64,000 nt of DNA from Vibrio chagasii (GCF_024347355.1 NZ_AP025466.1:434001-498000); one strand, 5' to 3'. Positions 53,749-63,261 are shown, counted from the stretch's first letter. The notes: generated by a model from the sequence alone, not told the origin. Program-made: numbers and translations.

Positions 53749-54627
53749 ATGAACCTTTCTCAAGTCCAAGCCTTCTGTTCTGTTGCTGATTTAGGATCAG
53801 TCTCTGAAGCTGCACGCCAGCTAGAATGCAACCGAACCAAGCTTAGTATGTCGATCAAAGCCTTGGAGAAAGAATTAGATGTAGAACTTTTCGTACGCAG
53901 CGGCAACCACGTCGAGCTGTCTGAAGCAGGCAAAGCCATCTATAAAGATTGCGAAGGAATGTTAGTGACAGCGGCGCGTATTAAACAAACCTGCCTCCAT
54001 GTTTCTGGTGAGTTCAACGCCGAGATATGGATTGCTCGCGATGATTCTCTGCCCGATGAAATGTGGCAAGATTTATCTCACACGCTGAACAACAAGTACC
54101 CTTCTACTTCTTTTAACTTCGTTCTAGCATCGAGTGGTGACTTAGCCAACCTCGTTGAAACTCAACAAGTTGATTTCGCATTCGGTGTTGATTACGAACG
54201 TGTAGACGACCCAAGAATCATCTATAACCCACTTGGTAAGATTCGGATGATGTCTGTGTGTAAGAAAGGACATGACCTGAGTGCAATGCGCCGTGTCTCC
54301 GACGAAGTGCTAAGAAATTCGATGCAAGCGACCATGGTTTATCTCAACGAAAAAGATAATCCAGAGCTTGAGCCCTTCTCTCGTCGTTACATTGGTTTCT
54401 CTAGCTTTGACTTTATGCTAGATACAATTTTGCGTGAAGACGCATGGGGCGTAATGCCAGAGCCGCTGATACGTCATCTGCTGCGTGAGCAAGAATTAGC
54501 AGTAATCAAACACACCTACGGCCTAACGCAAGAAGATTACTGCATGTTTACGGCAGCTGGAATGGCAGAACACCCAGGTATGAACTGGCTCGCAGACCAG
54601 CTAAGTGATTACTTGTTCGATTTCTAA
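53749..54627 (+). CDS. LysR-family transcriptional regulator
   Basis: A 292-residue LysR regulator. The winged HTH is at residues 3-60 (QVQAFCSVADLGSVSEAARQ), with a C-terminal effector domain. Divergence from the methyltransferase gene (about 160 bases between starts) is the classic LysR arrangement, so that gene is the first candidate target. The -10/-35 signals are not clear enough to call. Confidence 0.87.
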   Translation: MNLSQVQAFCSVADLGSVSEAARQLECNRTKLSMSIKALEKELDVELFVRSGNHVELSEAGKAIYKDCEGMLVTAARIKQTCLHVSGEFNAEIWIARDDSLPDEMWQDLSHTLNNKYPSTSFNFVLASSGDLANLVETQQVDFAFGVDYERVDDPRIIYNPLGKIRMMSVCKKGHDLSAMRRVSDEVLRNSMQATMVYLNEKDNPELEPFSRRYIGFSSFDFMLDTILREDAWGVMPEPLIRHLLREQELAVIKHTYGLTQEDYCMFTAAGMAEHPGMNWLADQLSDYLFDF

Positions 54628-54637
54628 TTGAGGCTGG

Positions 54638-54988
54638 TTAGAAGACCATCACATGGTCCACTAGATAACGTCCGTCTTCTTCAACTAGCACCATTTCAGC
54701 AACGAATTCGCCTTTGGCAATGGTGTATGCCTGCTTCCATATAAAAGCGACGGAATCAGAACGCCTAAACACCGCAACAGGTTCGCGCTCTGCAAAAAAG
54801 CCGTTGCTGTGTTGATAATGATGGCACACCTTTTCTAAATACTCAGGTGTCACTATGTCCTTCATTCGTTGAGTAAAGTCGCGACAATGTTGGGCATGAT
54901 CAACATTGGTTGAGCCCTCCATCAAATTATCCATAATAGGGTTAGCGATTGCCCACAAATCGCTGTCGCTAATATCATCAAACTTCAT
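54638..54988 (-). CDS. Hypothetical protein, NTF2-like features
   Basis: About 116 residues. A helical N-terminal half (LWAIANPIMDNLMEGSTN, then YLEKVCHHYQ) and a beta-rich C-terminal half (FIWKQAYTIAKGEFVAEMVLVEEDGRYLVDHVMVF) give a pattern reminiscent of SnoaL/NTF2-like proteins, but this is a guess. The ATG at 54988 is preceded by AAAGGA; the 20 codons before it lack one. It is convergent with the LysR gene, 10 bases from it. Confidence 0.65.
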   Translation of the reverse strand: MKFDDISDSDLWAIANPIMDNLMEGSTNVDHAQHCRDFTQRMKDIVTPEYLEKVCHHYQHSNGFFAEREPVAVFRRSDSVAFIWKQAYTIAKGEFVAEMVLVEEDGRYLVDHVMVF

Positions 54989-55278
54989 CGTCATCCTTTC
55001 TTTCCCACTATTCCAAGCGCTAATGCCCTTCACCGCGCTATAAAACACCGCTCAATGATGTGTTTTATTAATGATAAGCGATCTTGATTCAGTTGCACAC
55101 TAGTCCACGAAAACAGTCATCGTCAATTTTACTGACACCTAAATATTAATGTAAACAACTGAATTAAAATGAATAATATAAAAAACCATGTTCTGTAACA
55201 TAAACATCATCAGATAAAGTTTGAAAATCTCGCTCAATATTAGAACAATGAAATTATCAAAAACATCTGGAAAATATT

Positions 55279-56175
55279 ATGTGTGACAGGAAAAGCCAAA
55301 ACGAAAACCGAGTTCTATTGTTCTCAGCCCTTTTAGCATCAGGCTTCGCTATTGGCGGATTGATGTTGGGTCTTCTCGTTGGCTCTCTGGTCATAGTATT
55401 TGACGGTGTCTACTCTCTTATTAGCTTACTGTTAACTTTATTGTCACTAGCTGCCTCAAAATACATTAATCGCCCTTCTGATCGTGAATTCCCGTTCGGT
55501 CGTGCGATCATTGAACCTATCGTCATCACGATTAAAGCTGCTGTCATTTTACTTGTGGTTGGTTATTCACTGTATTCAGCGATTGGCGCCTTGATGACAG
55601 GTGGTCGTGAAGTTGATGCTTCTATCGCAACTCTGTTTGGTATTTTTAACGTATTGGGCTGTGGTTACGCGTGGTGGTACATCGCTAAAAAGAGTAAGAG
55701 CATTTCATCTGGCTTGATTCAGGCTGAGTCTAAGCAATGGCAAATGGATACACTATTGAGTGTCGCGGTAACAGCAGGTTTCGTCGTGGCTTGGTCAATG
55801 ACATTCTCACCGTTCGCAGAATACGCTGTGTATGCCGACCCAATGATGATGTTGCTGATGTCTTTCTACTTCATCAAAGTACCGTTCGATATGCTAAGAG
55901 AAGCGATGCGTGAGCTACTAATGATGTCGGCAAACAAAGAAATTTGTGACGCGGTAGATAAGAACGTTGTCGCGGTAGACAAAGAAGCAGAACAAGATTT
56001 GGAGCTAATCGGTGTGACTAAGGTTGGTCCTGAGCTAAGAATCAACGTTGATATTCATACCAACGACCAACAAGCGATTGCGGTCGATGATATTGAACGT
56101 ACGCGCCGCCAACTAAAGCGACGCCTGTCTAAGATGCCATATGAGCTTCAACTGAACCTCAACATCGCGAGCTAA
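55279..56175 (+). CDS. CDF-family cation efflux protein
   Basis: A 298-residue protein with about six TM helices (about 15-210) and a C-terminal cytoplasmic domain (about 215-298), as in the cation diffusion facilitator family. The metal-site motifs are partly altered: FDGVYSL replaces HxxxD in TM2, and QMDTLLS stands for the TM5 motif. This may mean a changed ion, or a less typical member. No substrate can be assigned. A GGAAAA ribosome site precedes the ATG. Confidence 0.82.
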   Translation: MCDRKSQNENRVLLFSALLASGFAIGGLMLGLLVGSLVIVFDGVYSLISLLLTLLSLAASKYINRPSDREFPFGRAIIEPIVITIKAAVILLVVGYSLYSAIGALMTGGREVDASIATLFGIFNVLGCGYAWWYIAKKSKSISSGLIQAESKQWQMDTLLSVAVTAGFVVAWSMTFSPFAEYAVYADPMMMLLMSFYFIKVPFDMLREAMRELLMMSANKEICDAVDKNVVAVDKEAEQDLELIGVTKVGPELRINVDIHTNDQQAIAVDDIERTRRQLKRRLSKMPYELQLNLNIAS

Positions 56176-56209
56176 TTCTCACCCAGCAATCGGTAGATAA
56201 ACGCAATTG

Positions 56210-57139
56210 CTATTGAGATTGAATCTCTTCAGAAGCCGACGCCTTAACCGTCGGCTTTTTTTCTCTTGTAACCCACCAGCAAGCCAGTGATCCAATCGTC
56301 ACCATACATACCCCCTGCCAAAATGTGATAGTCAGCGTTAAACCTAAAATCATAGAAGAGAGTAAGGTTGCAAAAATTGGCGTGAAGTAAGACATGGTAG
56401 CAAGAAAGACCATGTTGCCACCCAATATCGCGGTATTCCAAAGCGCGTAGCCCGCGCCCATGCACACGCCAGCTAAAGCCAAATCAATCGCGGCACTGCT
56501 CGTAAGTACCATTCCGGTTTCGCTGCTAAGTGCGTATTTGATCCACAAGGTGATCGCTGTAGCGATAAAGAACAACACAATCGCATTCTGCCCTTTCGCA
56601 ACTTTCTGAGTATAGTTACAGTAAACCGCCCAGATAATCGCACCGAAGAACGCCATCGAATAGGTTTTAGGGTTAGTCGCGATATTTGCCGCAATCTGTT
56701 CAACAGAGAGGCCTTGGTCGCCACTGATGCTCCAAGCCACACCAAAGAAAGCCAAAAAGATACTAGGGTACACCAGCCAATTTATCTTTTTATCGCTGAG
56801 TAATACCGCAAACAATACCGTCAGAGCAGGCCAAAGGTAATTGATAACCGCCATCTCTAAGGCTTGATGTCGGTTATTTGCCATGCCTAATGCCAAGGCT
56901 AGAAAGATCTCGTAGCAAACGAACAGCGCGCCACCAATCAACAAATAAGACTTTGAGAAGCGTTTCAGCTTAGGTAACCCCATAACGCAAACCAAAAACA
57001 GTGAACTCACTGTGTAAAGACTGGCTGCGCCGCCAATTGGGCCTAATTGCTCTGAGACGCTACGAGATAACGCAATTAAGCAGCTCCAAAGTAAAATGGC
57101 AGCAATGCCGTAGCAGCTATGGCGATGAGATTTCAGCAC
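56210..57139 (-). CDS. yddG: Aromatic amino acid exporter YddG
   Basis: A 309-residue ten-TM EamA/DMT protein, closely like E. coli YddG: GPIGGAASLYTVSSLFL, CYEIFLALALGMANNRHQALEM, NYLWPALT and FWQGVCMVTIGSLACW. YddG exports aromatic amino acids and analogues. It begins with GTG, 7 bases after AAGGA. The terminator of the convergent CDF gene lies inside its 3' end. Confidence 0.92.
   Translation of the reverse strand: MLKSHRHSCYGIAAILLWSCLIALSRSVSEQLGPIGGAASLYTVSSLFLVCVMGLPKLKRFSKSYLLIGGALFVCYEIFLALALGMANNRHQALEMAVINYLWPALTVLFAVLLSDKKINWLVYPSIFLAFFGVAWSISGDQGLSVEQIAANIATNPKTYSMAFFGAIIWAVYCNYTQKVAKGQNAIVLFFIATAITLWIKYALSSETGMVLTSSAAIDLALAGVCMGAGYALWNTAILGGNMVFLATMSYFTPIFATLLSSMILGLTLTITFWQGVCMVTIGSLACWWVTREKKPTVKASASEEIQSQ
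56233..56262 (+). terminator. Intrinsic terminator of the CDF gene
   Basis: Stem aagccgacg / cgtcggctt with TTTTTTT after it on the plus strand. It is embedded in the last codons of the convergent yddG gene. Confidence 0.8.
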
Positions 57140-57240
57140 GCTTATTCCTTCTATTTATTATGAGTAGTTATCGTGGCAGCTTAAAGCATAAATATGCTTG
57201 AGTACCACAATCGAAAAGTGAAACCTGTAGAAATTAAGTA

Positions 57241-57264
57241 GCCGAGCACAGAATTGTACTCGGC
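57241..57264. terminator. Weak hairpin upstream of yddG and past yjjG
   Basis: Stem gccgag / ctcggc with inner aca/tgt pairs. It lacks a good T-tract on either strand, so termination is uncertain. Confidence 0.35.
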
Positions 57265-57271
57265 CATTAGT

Positions 57272-57328
57272 GATCAACGAATAAAGTGATGATCAACGAA
57301 TAAAAAGATGATCAATGAATAAAGCTAA
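57272..57328. repeat. Three tandem 19-bp repeats
   Basis: The unit begins gatcaacgaataaa and occurs at 57272-57290, 57291-57309 and 57310-57328. The third copy has a base change (gatcaatg). It lies between yddG and yjjG, directly past the yjjG stop. Confidence 0.8.
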
Positions 57329-57341
57329 AGTCAGTAAGCCG

Positions 57342-58016
57342 TTACGCTAACAGAAGTGCTTGTAGCTCAGCCAGAGACTTCACTTGATAATGCGGGTTAA
57401 TACCTTCTGGCGTCGCCTTCTCTTGGCTGTTTAACCAACAGGTCTCGATACCAAAATCTAAGCCACCTAAAATGTCTGAGTGTGGGTTATCTCCCACCAT
57501 CAAAATGCGCTGCTTTGCTGGTAAGCCAACAAGCTTGTGTGCATGTTCAAAGATCTCAGCATCTGGTTTAGCAACGCCGACTTCTTCAGAAATGATCACA
57601 TGTTCGAAGTAATCGGTCATGCCAGTGCGCTCTAAACGGATCGATTGCAGCTCAGTGAAGCCATTAGTAATAATGCCCATGTTCACTTTGCCTTGTAACG
57701 ATTCCATTAGCTCTTTGGCACCCGGTAGCAAAGAACAGATGTCCGCCATTGCTGTTAGGAATGCGCTGTTTAATTCTGCAGTTGTTGTTTCTAACTTTTC
57801 TGCCCAGCTTTCGAAGCGTGTGTGCTTCAGTTGATCAGCCGTAATTCGGCCATCTTGATAGTCTACCCATAGTGGTAGGTTAACTTCTTGATAAACAGAA
57901 TAATCCTGCTCGCTAAAATCCACACCAAAACGTGAGAACATTAGCTTCATTCCTTGAAAAGCGTCAAAGTGGAACAAGGTTTCATCCGCATCAAAGAATA
58001 TCCAATCGTACTTCAT
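57342..58016 (-). CDS. yjjG: Pyrimidine 5'-nucleotidase YjjG
   Basis: A 224-residue HAD-family phosphatase. Motif I is FFDADETLF with the nucleophile Asp9; motif II is GIITNGF; motifs III and IV are KPDAEIF and GDNPHSDILGG. It closely matches E. coli YjjG, a nucleotidase acting on pyrimidine nucleotides including non-canonical ones. The ATG at 58016 follows GGAGAG; 16 further codons upstream are open but lack a site. Confidence 0.95.
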   Translation of the reverse strand: MKYDWIFFDADETLFHFDAFQGMKLMFSRFGVDFSEQDYSVYQEVNLPLWVDYQDGRITADQLKHTRFESWAEKLETTTAELNSAFLTAMADICSLLPGAKELMESLQGKVNMGIITNGFTELQSIRLERTGMTDYFEHVIISEEVGVAKPDAEIFEHAHKLVGLPAKQRILMVGDNPHSDILGGLDFGIETCWLNSQEKATPEGINPHYQVKSLAELQALLLA

Positions 58017-58218
58017 TATCTCTCCTATTATTCGCGCTATCGAGCCGAATTTTCCTAACCTCAACGGTTAAGTGTGCATTCTACTACCATTTTTGTGAGC
58101 CTGAATATAGTTCTAAGAATTTATAGAAAACAAGCAACAAGTCATGATGTATCGCAAATTTTGCCACATATTAAACCAATACCATAAAGGAAATACACGA
58201 AATGTACCGGGATGTACT

Positions 58219-58395
58219 ATGAAGCACTTCTTACCGTCATCCGTCATGCTCACTCCATTCCTGGTCAAATACTACGATGAAGAGCCTCAAGAAGCGTCAG
58301 ATTCACCTGGGAAAAAGGAAAGCCAGGTCGAATGCACTGTCAACCCAGCTCAAGAATCGACACAAGAAGAACATGAGCCAGCGTTGACTGAATAG
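58219..58395 (+). CDS. Small hypothetical protein, low confidence
   Basis: A 58-residue reading frame. A short hydrophobic start (HFLPSSVMLTPFLVKYYDEE) precedes an acidic, Glu/Gln/Ser-rich tail without further pattern. GGGAT precedes the ATG loosely. It is separate from yjjG (divergent, about 200 bases apart). It may be a real small protein; no family. Confidence 0.35.
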   Translation: MKHFLPSSVMLTPFLVKYYDEEPQEASDSPGKKESQVECTVNPAQESTQEEHEPALTE

Positions 58396-58633
58396 CCTTA
58401 TTTTCAATGGTTATAAAGCATCATACCAGTCTTAGAACGATCAATTATTCACCATCCATAACTGACAATATACACATCAGAAAACCATAAAAACGATTGC
58501 TATATGAGCCCTATCACAACCAATAACCAGAAAGTGGTAGTTCGAAATCAAAGTTGTTCCAGATCAATGGTCGACCAGTTGTTTGCCGACAACATATAGG
58601 CAATTAAAAATCATAATTAACCGGAGTTTTCCA

Positions 58634-59782
58634 ATGTCTAGTGCATTTTACATCCCTACAATCAACTTCATGGGTACTGGCTGTCTAAAGGATGCTGCTG
58701 ATAGCATTCAGTCTCAAGGCTTTAAAAAAGGTCTTATCGTAACCGATAAAATCCTAAACCAAATTGGCGTGGTTAAGCAGGTACAAGACCTTCTTAGCGA
58801 GCGCGGTGTAGACGCTGTGGTATTCGACGGCACTCAACCAAACCCAACCATCACAAACGTAAATGATGGTCTTGAATTACTGACTGACAACGACTGTGAT
58901 TTCGTTATTTCTCTAGGTGGCGGTTCTCCACACGACTGCGCAAAAGGTATCGCTTTGGTTGCTTCTAACGGCGGCAAGATTGCAGATTACGAAGGTGTCG
59001 ATCAATCTGAAAAACCTATGATGCCTCTTATCGCTATCAACACGACTGCGGGCACCGCTTCAGAAATGACACGTTTCTGCATCATCACTGATGAAGAGCG
59101 CCACATTAAGATGGCTATCGTTGATAAGCACACAACACCGCTTATTTCAGTAAACGATCCTGAACTAATGCTTGCTAAGCCTTCATCACTGACTGCTGCA
59201 ACAGGTATGGATGCGCTAACACACGCAATCGAAGCTTACGTTTCTATCGCAGCGACACCAATAACAGACGCTGTAGCGATTAAAGCAATTGAACTTGTAC
59301 AAGCTCACCTAAGAACGGCAGTAGCGCACGGCGAAGACATTGAAGCACGTGAGCAAATGGCTTACGCACAGTTCATGGCGGGTATGGCGTTCAACAACGC
59401 GTCACTAGGTTATGTTCACGCGATGGCGCACCAACTGGGTGGTTTCTACGACCTTCCACACGGTGTATGTAATGCTATTTTGCTACCACACGTTCAACGC
59501 TACAACGCGCAAGTTTGTCCTGAGCGTCTACGTGATGTTGCAAAAGCAATGGGCGTTAACGTTGAAGGTATGTCACCAGAGCAAGGTGCAGAAGCTGCGA
59601 TCGAAGCGATTGTTCAACTAGCAAATGACGTGAACATCCCAACAGGTATCGCGCAACTTGGTGCGAAGCTAGAAGATATCCCTACTCTGTCTGACAACGC
59701 TCTGAAAGACGCATGTGGTTTTACTAACCCTAAACAAGCGACCCACGAAGAAATCTCTGCGATTTTCGAAGCGGCAATGTAA
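58634..59782 (+). CDS. yiaY: Iron-containing alcohol dehydrogenase YiaY-like
   Basis: A 382-residue group III (iron-type) alcohol dehydrogenase, near-identical in pattern to E. coli Yia[26 protein letters not shown] (NAD-binding), [16 protein letters not shown] and the metal ligands in [23 protein letters not shown] (Asp/His/His/His). YiaY has been linked to threonine dehydrogenase and other alcohol oxidation; the exact substrate is not fixed here. GGAG precedes the ATG at 58634. A strong terminator follows. Confidence 0.92.
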   Translation: MSSAFYIPTINFMGTGCLKDAADSIQSQGFKKGLIVTDKILNQIGVVKQVQDLLSERGVDAVVFDGTQPNPTITNVNDGLELLTDNDCDFVISLGGGSPHDCAKGIALVASNGGKIADYEGVDQSEKPMMPLIAINTTAGTASEMTRFCIITDEERHIKMAIVDKHTTPLISVNDPELMLAKPSSLTAATGMDALTHAIEAYVSIAATPITDAVAIKAIELVQAHLRTAVAHGEDIEAREQMAYAQFMAGMAFNNASLGYVHAMAHQLGGFYDLPHGVCNAILLPHVQRYNAQVCPERLRDVAKAMGVNVEGMSPEQGAEAAIEAIVQLANDVNIPTGIAQLGAKLEDIPTLSDNALKDACGFTNPKQATHEEISAIFEAAM

Positions 59783-59814
59783 TCGGCCATTAAGTCACTT
59801 ATAAACTTATCGAC

Positions 59815-59843
59815 AAACGGGCTCACCTACTGAGCCCGTTTTC
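59815..59843 (+). terminator. Intrinsic terminator after yiaY
   Basis: Stem aaacgggctca / tgagcccgttt, 5-base loop, followed by TTCTTT. Confidence 0.85.
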
Positions 59844-59977
59844 TTTACCTACCATATGCTATTCAAGTCTCTGTTTTGAATAGCCACTGATCCAGATAAA
59901 TCTCTTTAAAAGTCGCATTGTCGTAACTGCTTAGTTATAGTTAAACTATTGATACATAGAATGACAAACAGGTTCCA

Positions 59978-60901
59978 TTGAGTCGTTGGATAGTTAGCTC
60001 CTCATTATTAGCATCGCTCGTTTCCCACTCTGCCTTCGCGGAGGAACAGGATGAGTGTCACAGCCAACCGTTAGAAGACACGCGCGTCGAAAAAGCTTAC
60101 CACTACCTAAACAGCAAGTTTTGTCAGCCCGCAATATGGTTCGATAACTTCTTTGTGGATGACCGTATTACCGAGGACGCCAGAGCCGGAACCTCTGTAC
60201 GTTGGTATAATGATTTCATCTATTCTGAGGGCGGTGACGTGGATTACTCCACCAAGCTCAACGCACGCTTACATTTACCCTTTGTCAGCAAAAGGCTTAA
60301 GCTAATCTACGAGTCTGTTGGCGATGAAGAATTCTTAGACTTCTTCCCGCAAGATTCTGAAGAGTTAGAGAATGCACTTGGCCTTCGTTATGACGCCTAT
60401 GCCAAGGGTTACAGTAGTTTTAATATCAAAGCGACTCTGCGCCCTCGTATCGAGGCTCGCTACCGTTTTACCTACCCGCTCACCACAGATGCAGTGCTTC
60501 GGCTAACCCAACGTGTGTATCAAGAGAAGAAAGAGACGGGAGAGATCACTGATATCGATTTTGACCTCTCTTTGAGTGACAATTTCTTAGCGCGTTGGTC
60601 TAACTTTGCTGGCTATAACGATGACCTCAAAGGCTGGGAGTATGGTACGGGCATTACCTTGTACCATTACCTTTCTCAAGACCAAGCTCTGCAATACAGC
60701 GCCACGATAACCGCGACCAGCGAGCCATATAACCACTACGAATACTCGCAAGTGTCGGTTACCTATCGAGAAAACATTTGGAAAGAGTGGCTATTTTACG
60801 AGATTACTCCGCGCTATCAGTGGGAGCGAGAGCCATACGAGAAACACACTGAAGAAGCCAACATCACCTTTCGAGTCGAAGTCTTGTTCAATAACGTTTA
60901 G
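59978..60901 (+). CDS. Putative outer-membrane beta-barrel protein
   Basis: A 307-residue exported protein. It begins with TTG (no in-frame ATG or GTG before it) and a Sec signal peptide ending SHSAFA (cleavage near residue 21). The rest is rich in alternating, aromatic-containing strands (RWYNDFIYSE, NARLHLPFV, YRFTYPLTTDAVLRLTQRVYQ, FYEITPRYQWE, ITFRVEVLFNN), typical of a small beta-barrel, and ends without the usual terminal aromatic. Not recognised further. Confidence 0.65.
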   Translation: MSRWIVSSSLLASLVSHSAFAEEQDECHSQPLEDTRVEKAYHYLNSKFCQPAIWFDNFFVDDRITEDARAGTSVRWYNDFIYSEGGDVDYSTKLNARLHLPFVSKRLKLIYESVGDEEFLDFFPQDSEELENALGLRYDAYAKGYSSFNIKATLRPRIEARYRFTYPLTTDAVLRLTQRVYQEKKETGEITDIDFDLSLSDNFLARWSNFAGYNDDLKGWEYGTGITLYHYLSQDQALQYSATITATSEPYNHYEYSQVSVTYRENIWKEWLFYEITPRYQWEREPYEKHTEEANITFRVEVLFNNV

Positions 60902-60933
60902 CGTTATCAGAAGCGTTAGACATACTCTATGAA

Positions 60934-60959
60934 AAAAGCACATCAAATGATGTGCTTTT
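60934..60959. terminator. Bidirectional terminator between the barrel gene and yccF
   Basis: Stem aaaagcacatc / gatgtgctttt with a four-base loop, A/T runs on both sides. Confidence 0.85.
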
Positions 60960-60986
60960 GAGTTCTCTACAGCTCGAATTAAAATC

Positions 60987-61421
60987 TTACCCTTTGTAAT
61001 TTCTCACTCGTGCCGCTTCTGCTTCGCGTTTATCAACCACCGTTTTACCGATTGGCGCCAGTGAGATAACCGCTAGCTTAAGGTGCTGAATCGCAAACGG
61101 AATACCAATGATGGTAATGAAACATGCCACCGCTGACATGATATGACCAATCGCAAGCCAAATACCTGCAAACAAGAACCATATGATGTTACCTATCATA
61201 CCTAACGGACTGGTACCAATATCCATTTCATTGGTCAGCTCATCACGAGAAATGGCTTCTTGACCAAATGGAAAGAACGAGAAGTTCCCCATAACAAAAC
61301 ACGCTCTACCCCACGGAATACCAACGATGGTAAGGAATGCAAGCAGCCCAAAGAACCACCACGCCAATCCCATAAATACGCCACCGAACAGAAACCAAAT
61401 GATGTTACCTATTGTTTTCAT
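60987..61421 (-). CDS. yccF: YccF-family inner-membrane protein
   Basis: A 144-residue protein made of two copies of the DUF307 motif: GNIIWFLFGGVFMGLAWWFFG at the N-terminus and GNIIWFLFAGIWLAIGHIMS at about 76-95. Each is followed by ITIIGIP/LTIVGIP helices. In E. coli yccF sits between yccS and helD; here those two genes are 15 kb away. The molecular role is not established. Confidence 0.9.
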   Translation of the reverse strand: MKTIGNIIWFLFGGVFMGLAWWFFGLLAFLTIVGIPWGRACFVMGNFSFFPFGQEAISRDELTNEMDIGTSPLGMIGNIIWFLFAGIWLAIGHIMSAVACFITIIGIPFAIQHLKLAVISLAPIGKTVVDKREAEAARVRNYKG

Positions 61422-61655
61422 TCTGTATTCTCCAACTCTTTGAATGCTGTTTAATTACTATGCCAAATAAGGCTGTGCTTCTTTCAATAAGTTCATTATT
61501 GTTGAGCCTTTATGAACCGTTTATGAATCAACGCGATTTTCTGTGTTTGATGCACACCACGAAATACCAAATCCGCATAGGGCAGTGCTAATTTATTTGA
61601 TACCATTCAGTTCTAACCCAAGCGCAGACTCAACAACGAATTTAAGGCCGAATCT

Positions 61656-61781
61656 ATGAACAATACAGAGCAACCTAAAAAGAAAATGAAAAACTGGGTG
61701 CCTATCGTCTTCTTCGGAGTTCTTAGCACCGTTCCAGTATTCATGTTCCTAGTCGACGTGTACATCAACCAATATATGTAA
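61656..61781 (+). CDS. 41-residue single-TM peptide
   Basis: Small reading frame missed by length cutoffs: a basic, polar N-terminus (NNTEQPKKKMKNW) followed by one hydrophobic segment (VPIVFFGVLSTVPVFMFLVDVYI) and a short tail. TAAGG lies 9 bases before the ATG. Its composition is that of a small inner-membrane protein with an N-in orientation. It is not overlapped by other genes; 90 bases downstream is the threonine-aldolase-like gene on the other strand. Function unknown. Confidence 0.6.
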   Translation: MNNTEQPKKKMKNWVPIVFFGVLSTVPVFMFLVDVYINQYM

Positions 61782-61880
61782 CACACCCTCTATTGTCCCG
61801 ACTTAAATGAATACAGGTAAACACACCTGTATTCATCCTAGTTAGCACTCCTCACTAGATTCAGTCCAGCCGTTCGGTAC

Positions 61881-62957
61881 TCAAATCAGTGCTTCGCTAA
61901 TGAGGTCCAAGATATCGATCAACTCGTGATCCGGCAGGTTTAATAAGTTATCCCCCACATACCACTCAATCTTGCATTGATTCGGTAACTCACAGATAGC
62001 TGGGTTTCCTATCCATACCTTATGCTTACTAGCAATATTGTCTCTTAAAGCAATCCCATCTTCGTAACTTGCCGGCAAATAAAGATGTAGCATGTTCGCT
62101 TGCGGTTGTTGTGGGTTCACTTTGAATTGAGGGTAATCTAACAAGATTTGGTAGATCTGTTTCGTGCGTTCATACAAAGCGGGCATCTGCGCTAGTCGTT
62201 GATCAAACTGCATTGCTGCCGATACAACATAAGGTGTACGGTGATACACATTACCGCCTTGTCGTTTCATCCAAGCTGATGCATTGGCTACAAACGCTTT
62301 ATCACCTAACAACAGTGAGCCACCAAGTCCATTTAGCCCCTTGTATAACGAGACATAAGCGCTATCAAACCCCTTTGCGATTTCACTGTAAGGTTTTTGA
62401 TAATATGCACCACACTCCCACAAGCGCGCGCCATCCATATGCAGATGAATGGATTGTTCGTTGCAATACTGCTTAATCGCTTCGAGTTCTTCCCACCCTG
62501 GTAGCTGACCACCTATCTCTCGCATCGGTAACTCATACAGTGCCGCTGCGATTTCATCTGGCCACGCTTTCAAGTCATCGACATTCCAAGTGCGAAACAC
62601 ATTGCCCACTGGCAACACATTAAAGCGGTTCTGGAGCTGGTACCCTTGACGTTCATGACGCAGAATATGACTCGATTCATGCATCGCAACCAGCGGGTTT
62701 CTTTTCTCCTGGCAGGCGATCTCTAGTGCCGTGGGTTGATTCATAGTGCCAGTGATCACAAACACAGCCGCTTCATATCCAAGCAGATCTGCAACTTTGG
62801 CTTCAAAGCCTTCGATGAACTCACCATCACCGTAAGTATCGTGATGTATGTTGTGCTCTTCACACCATTCAGCCATCTGAGCAAATGTTTGGGCCGGAGT
62901 CGGATCTAAGTGACCTGAAAGAAACAAATTGCACTGTTGACGCAAGTCCATGCTCAT
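61881..62957 (-). CDS. Threonine-aldolase-like PLP enzyme
   Basis: A 358-residue member of the beta-eliminating lyase/threonine aldolase family (fold type I PLP enzymes). Visible features are the DDTYGDG-like HHDTYGDGEFIEGFE start, VFVITGTMNQPTAL, the cofactor Asp in LHMDGARLW and the PLP lysine in YVSLYKGLNGLGGS (near 225). Low-specificity threonine aldolases cleave L-threonine to glycine and acetaldehyde; the reaction here is inferred. The start at 62957 has AAAGGA 7 bases upstream; other ATGs lie up to 63029. Confidence 0.85.
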   Translation of the reverse strand: MSMDLRQQCNLFLSGHLDPTPAQTFAQMAEWCEEHNIHHDTYGDGEFIEGFEAKVADLLGYEAAVFVITGTMNQPTALEIACQEKRNPLVAMHESSHILRHERQGYQLQNRFNVLPVGNVFRTWNVDDLKAWPDEIAAALYELPMREIGGQLPGWEELEAIKQYCNEQSIHLHMDGARLWECGAYYQKPYSEIAKGFDSAYVSLYKGLNGLGGSLLLGDKAFVANASAWMKRQGGNVYHRTPYVVSAAMQFDQRLAQMPALYERTKQIYQILLDYPQFKVNPQQPQANMLHLYLPASYEDGIALRDNIASKHKVWIGNPAICELPNQCKIEWYVGDNLLNLPDHELIDILDLISEALI

Positions 62958-63261
62958 ACTTTTTCCTTTATTCATTGTTGTTCTATGTAGAGAGATTGAA
63001 TTATTTACGTTCGCTACCAACGTTGACATAAAATACGTCTATTCGCTTTTATTATTCGCGAATAATTAGTTTTACTTAGTCATAGTCTACGTGTGCCAGA
63101 AATACGCAAACTAACGAGTGTTTTATATAATTGAGCACTCGATAAACCTATGTATCTAAATAGATAAGTATGGGCTAATTCGTTGTTCTTCAATCATTCT
63201 TCTATTATTGTATATCTATAATTCCAATAAGCATTATTCGTTAACGGACAAAGAGGGCTTT
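62958..63261. other. Divergent regulatory region, aldolase and kefG
   Basis: About 300 bases without a gene. It holds a perfect 16-bp palindrome attattcgcgaataat (63051-63066), roughly in the middle between the divergent starts and so a possible operator. No other feature is clear. Confidence 0.45.

Noticed and set aside
58144..58218. Upstream extension of the small 58-residue frame to 58144
   Set aside because: Has no ribosome site, and its composition differs from the following part.
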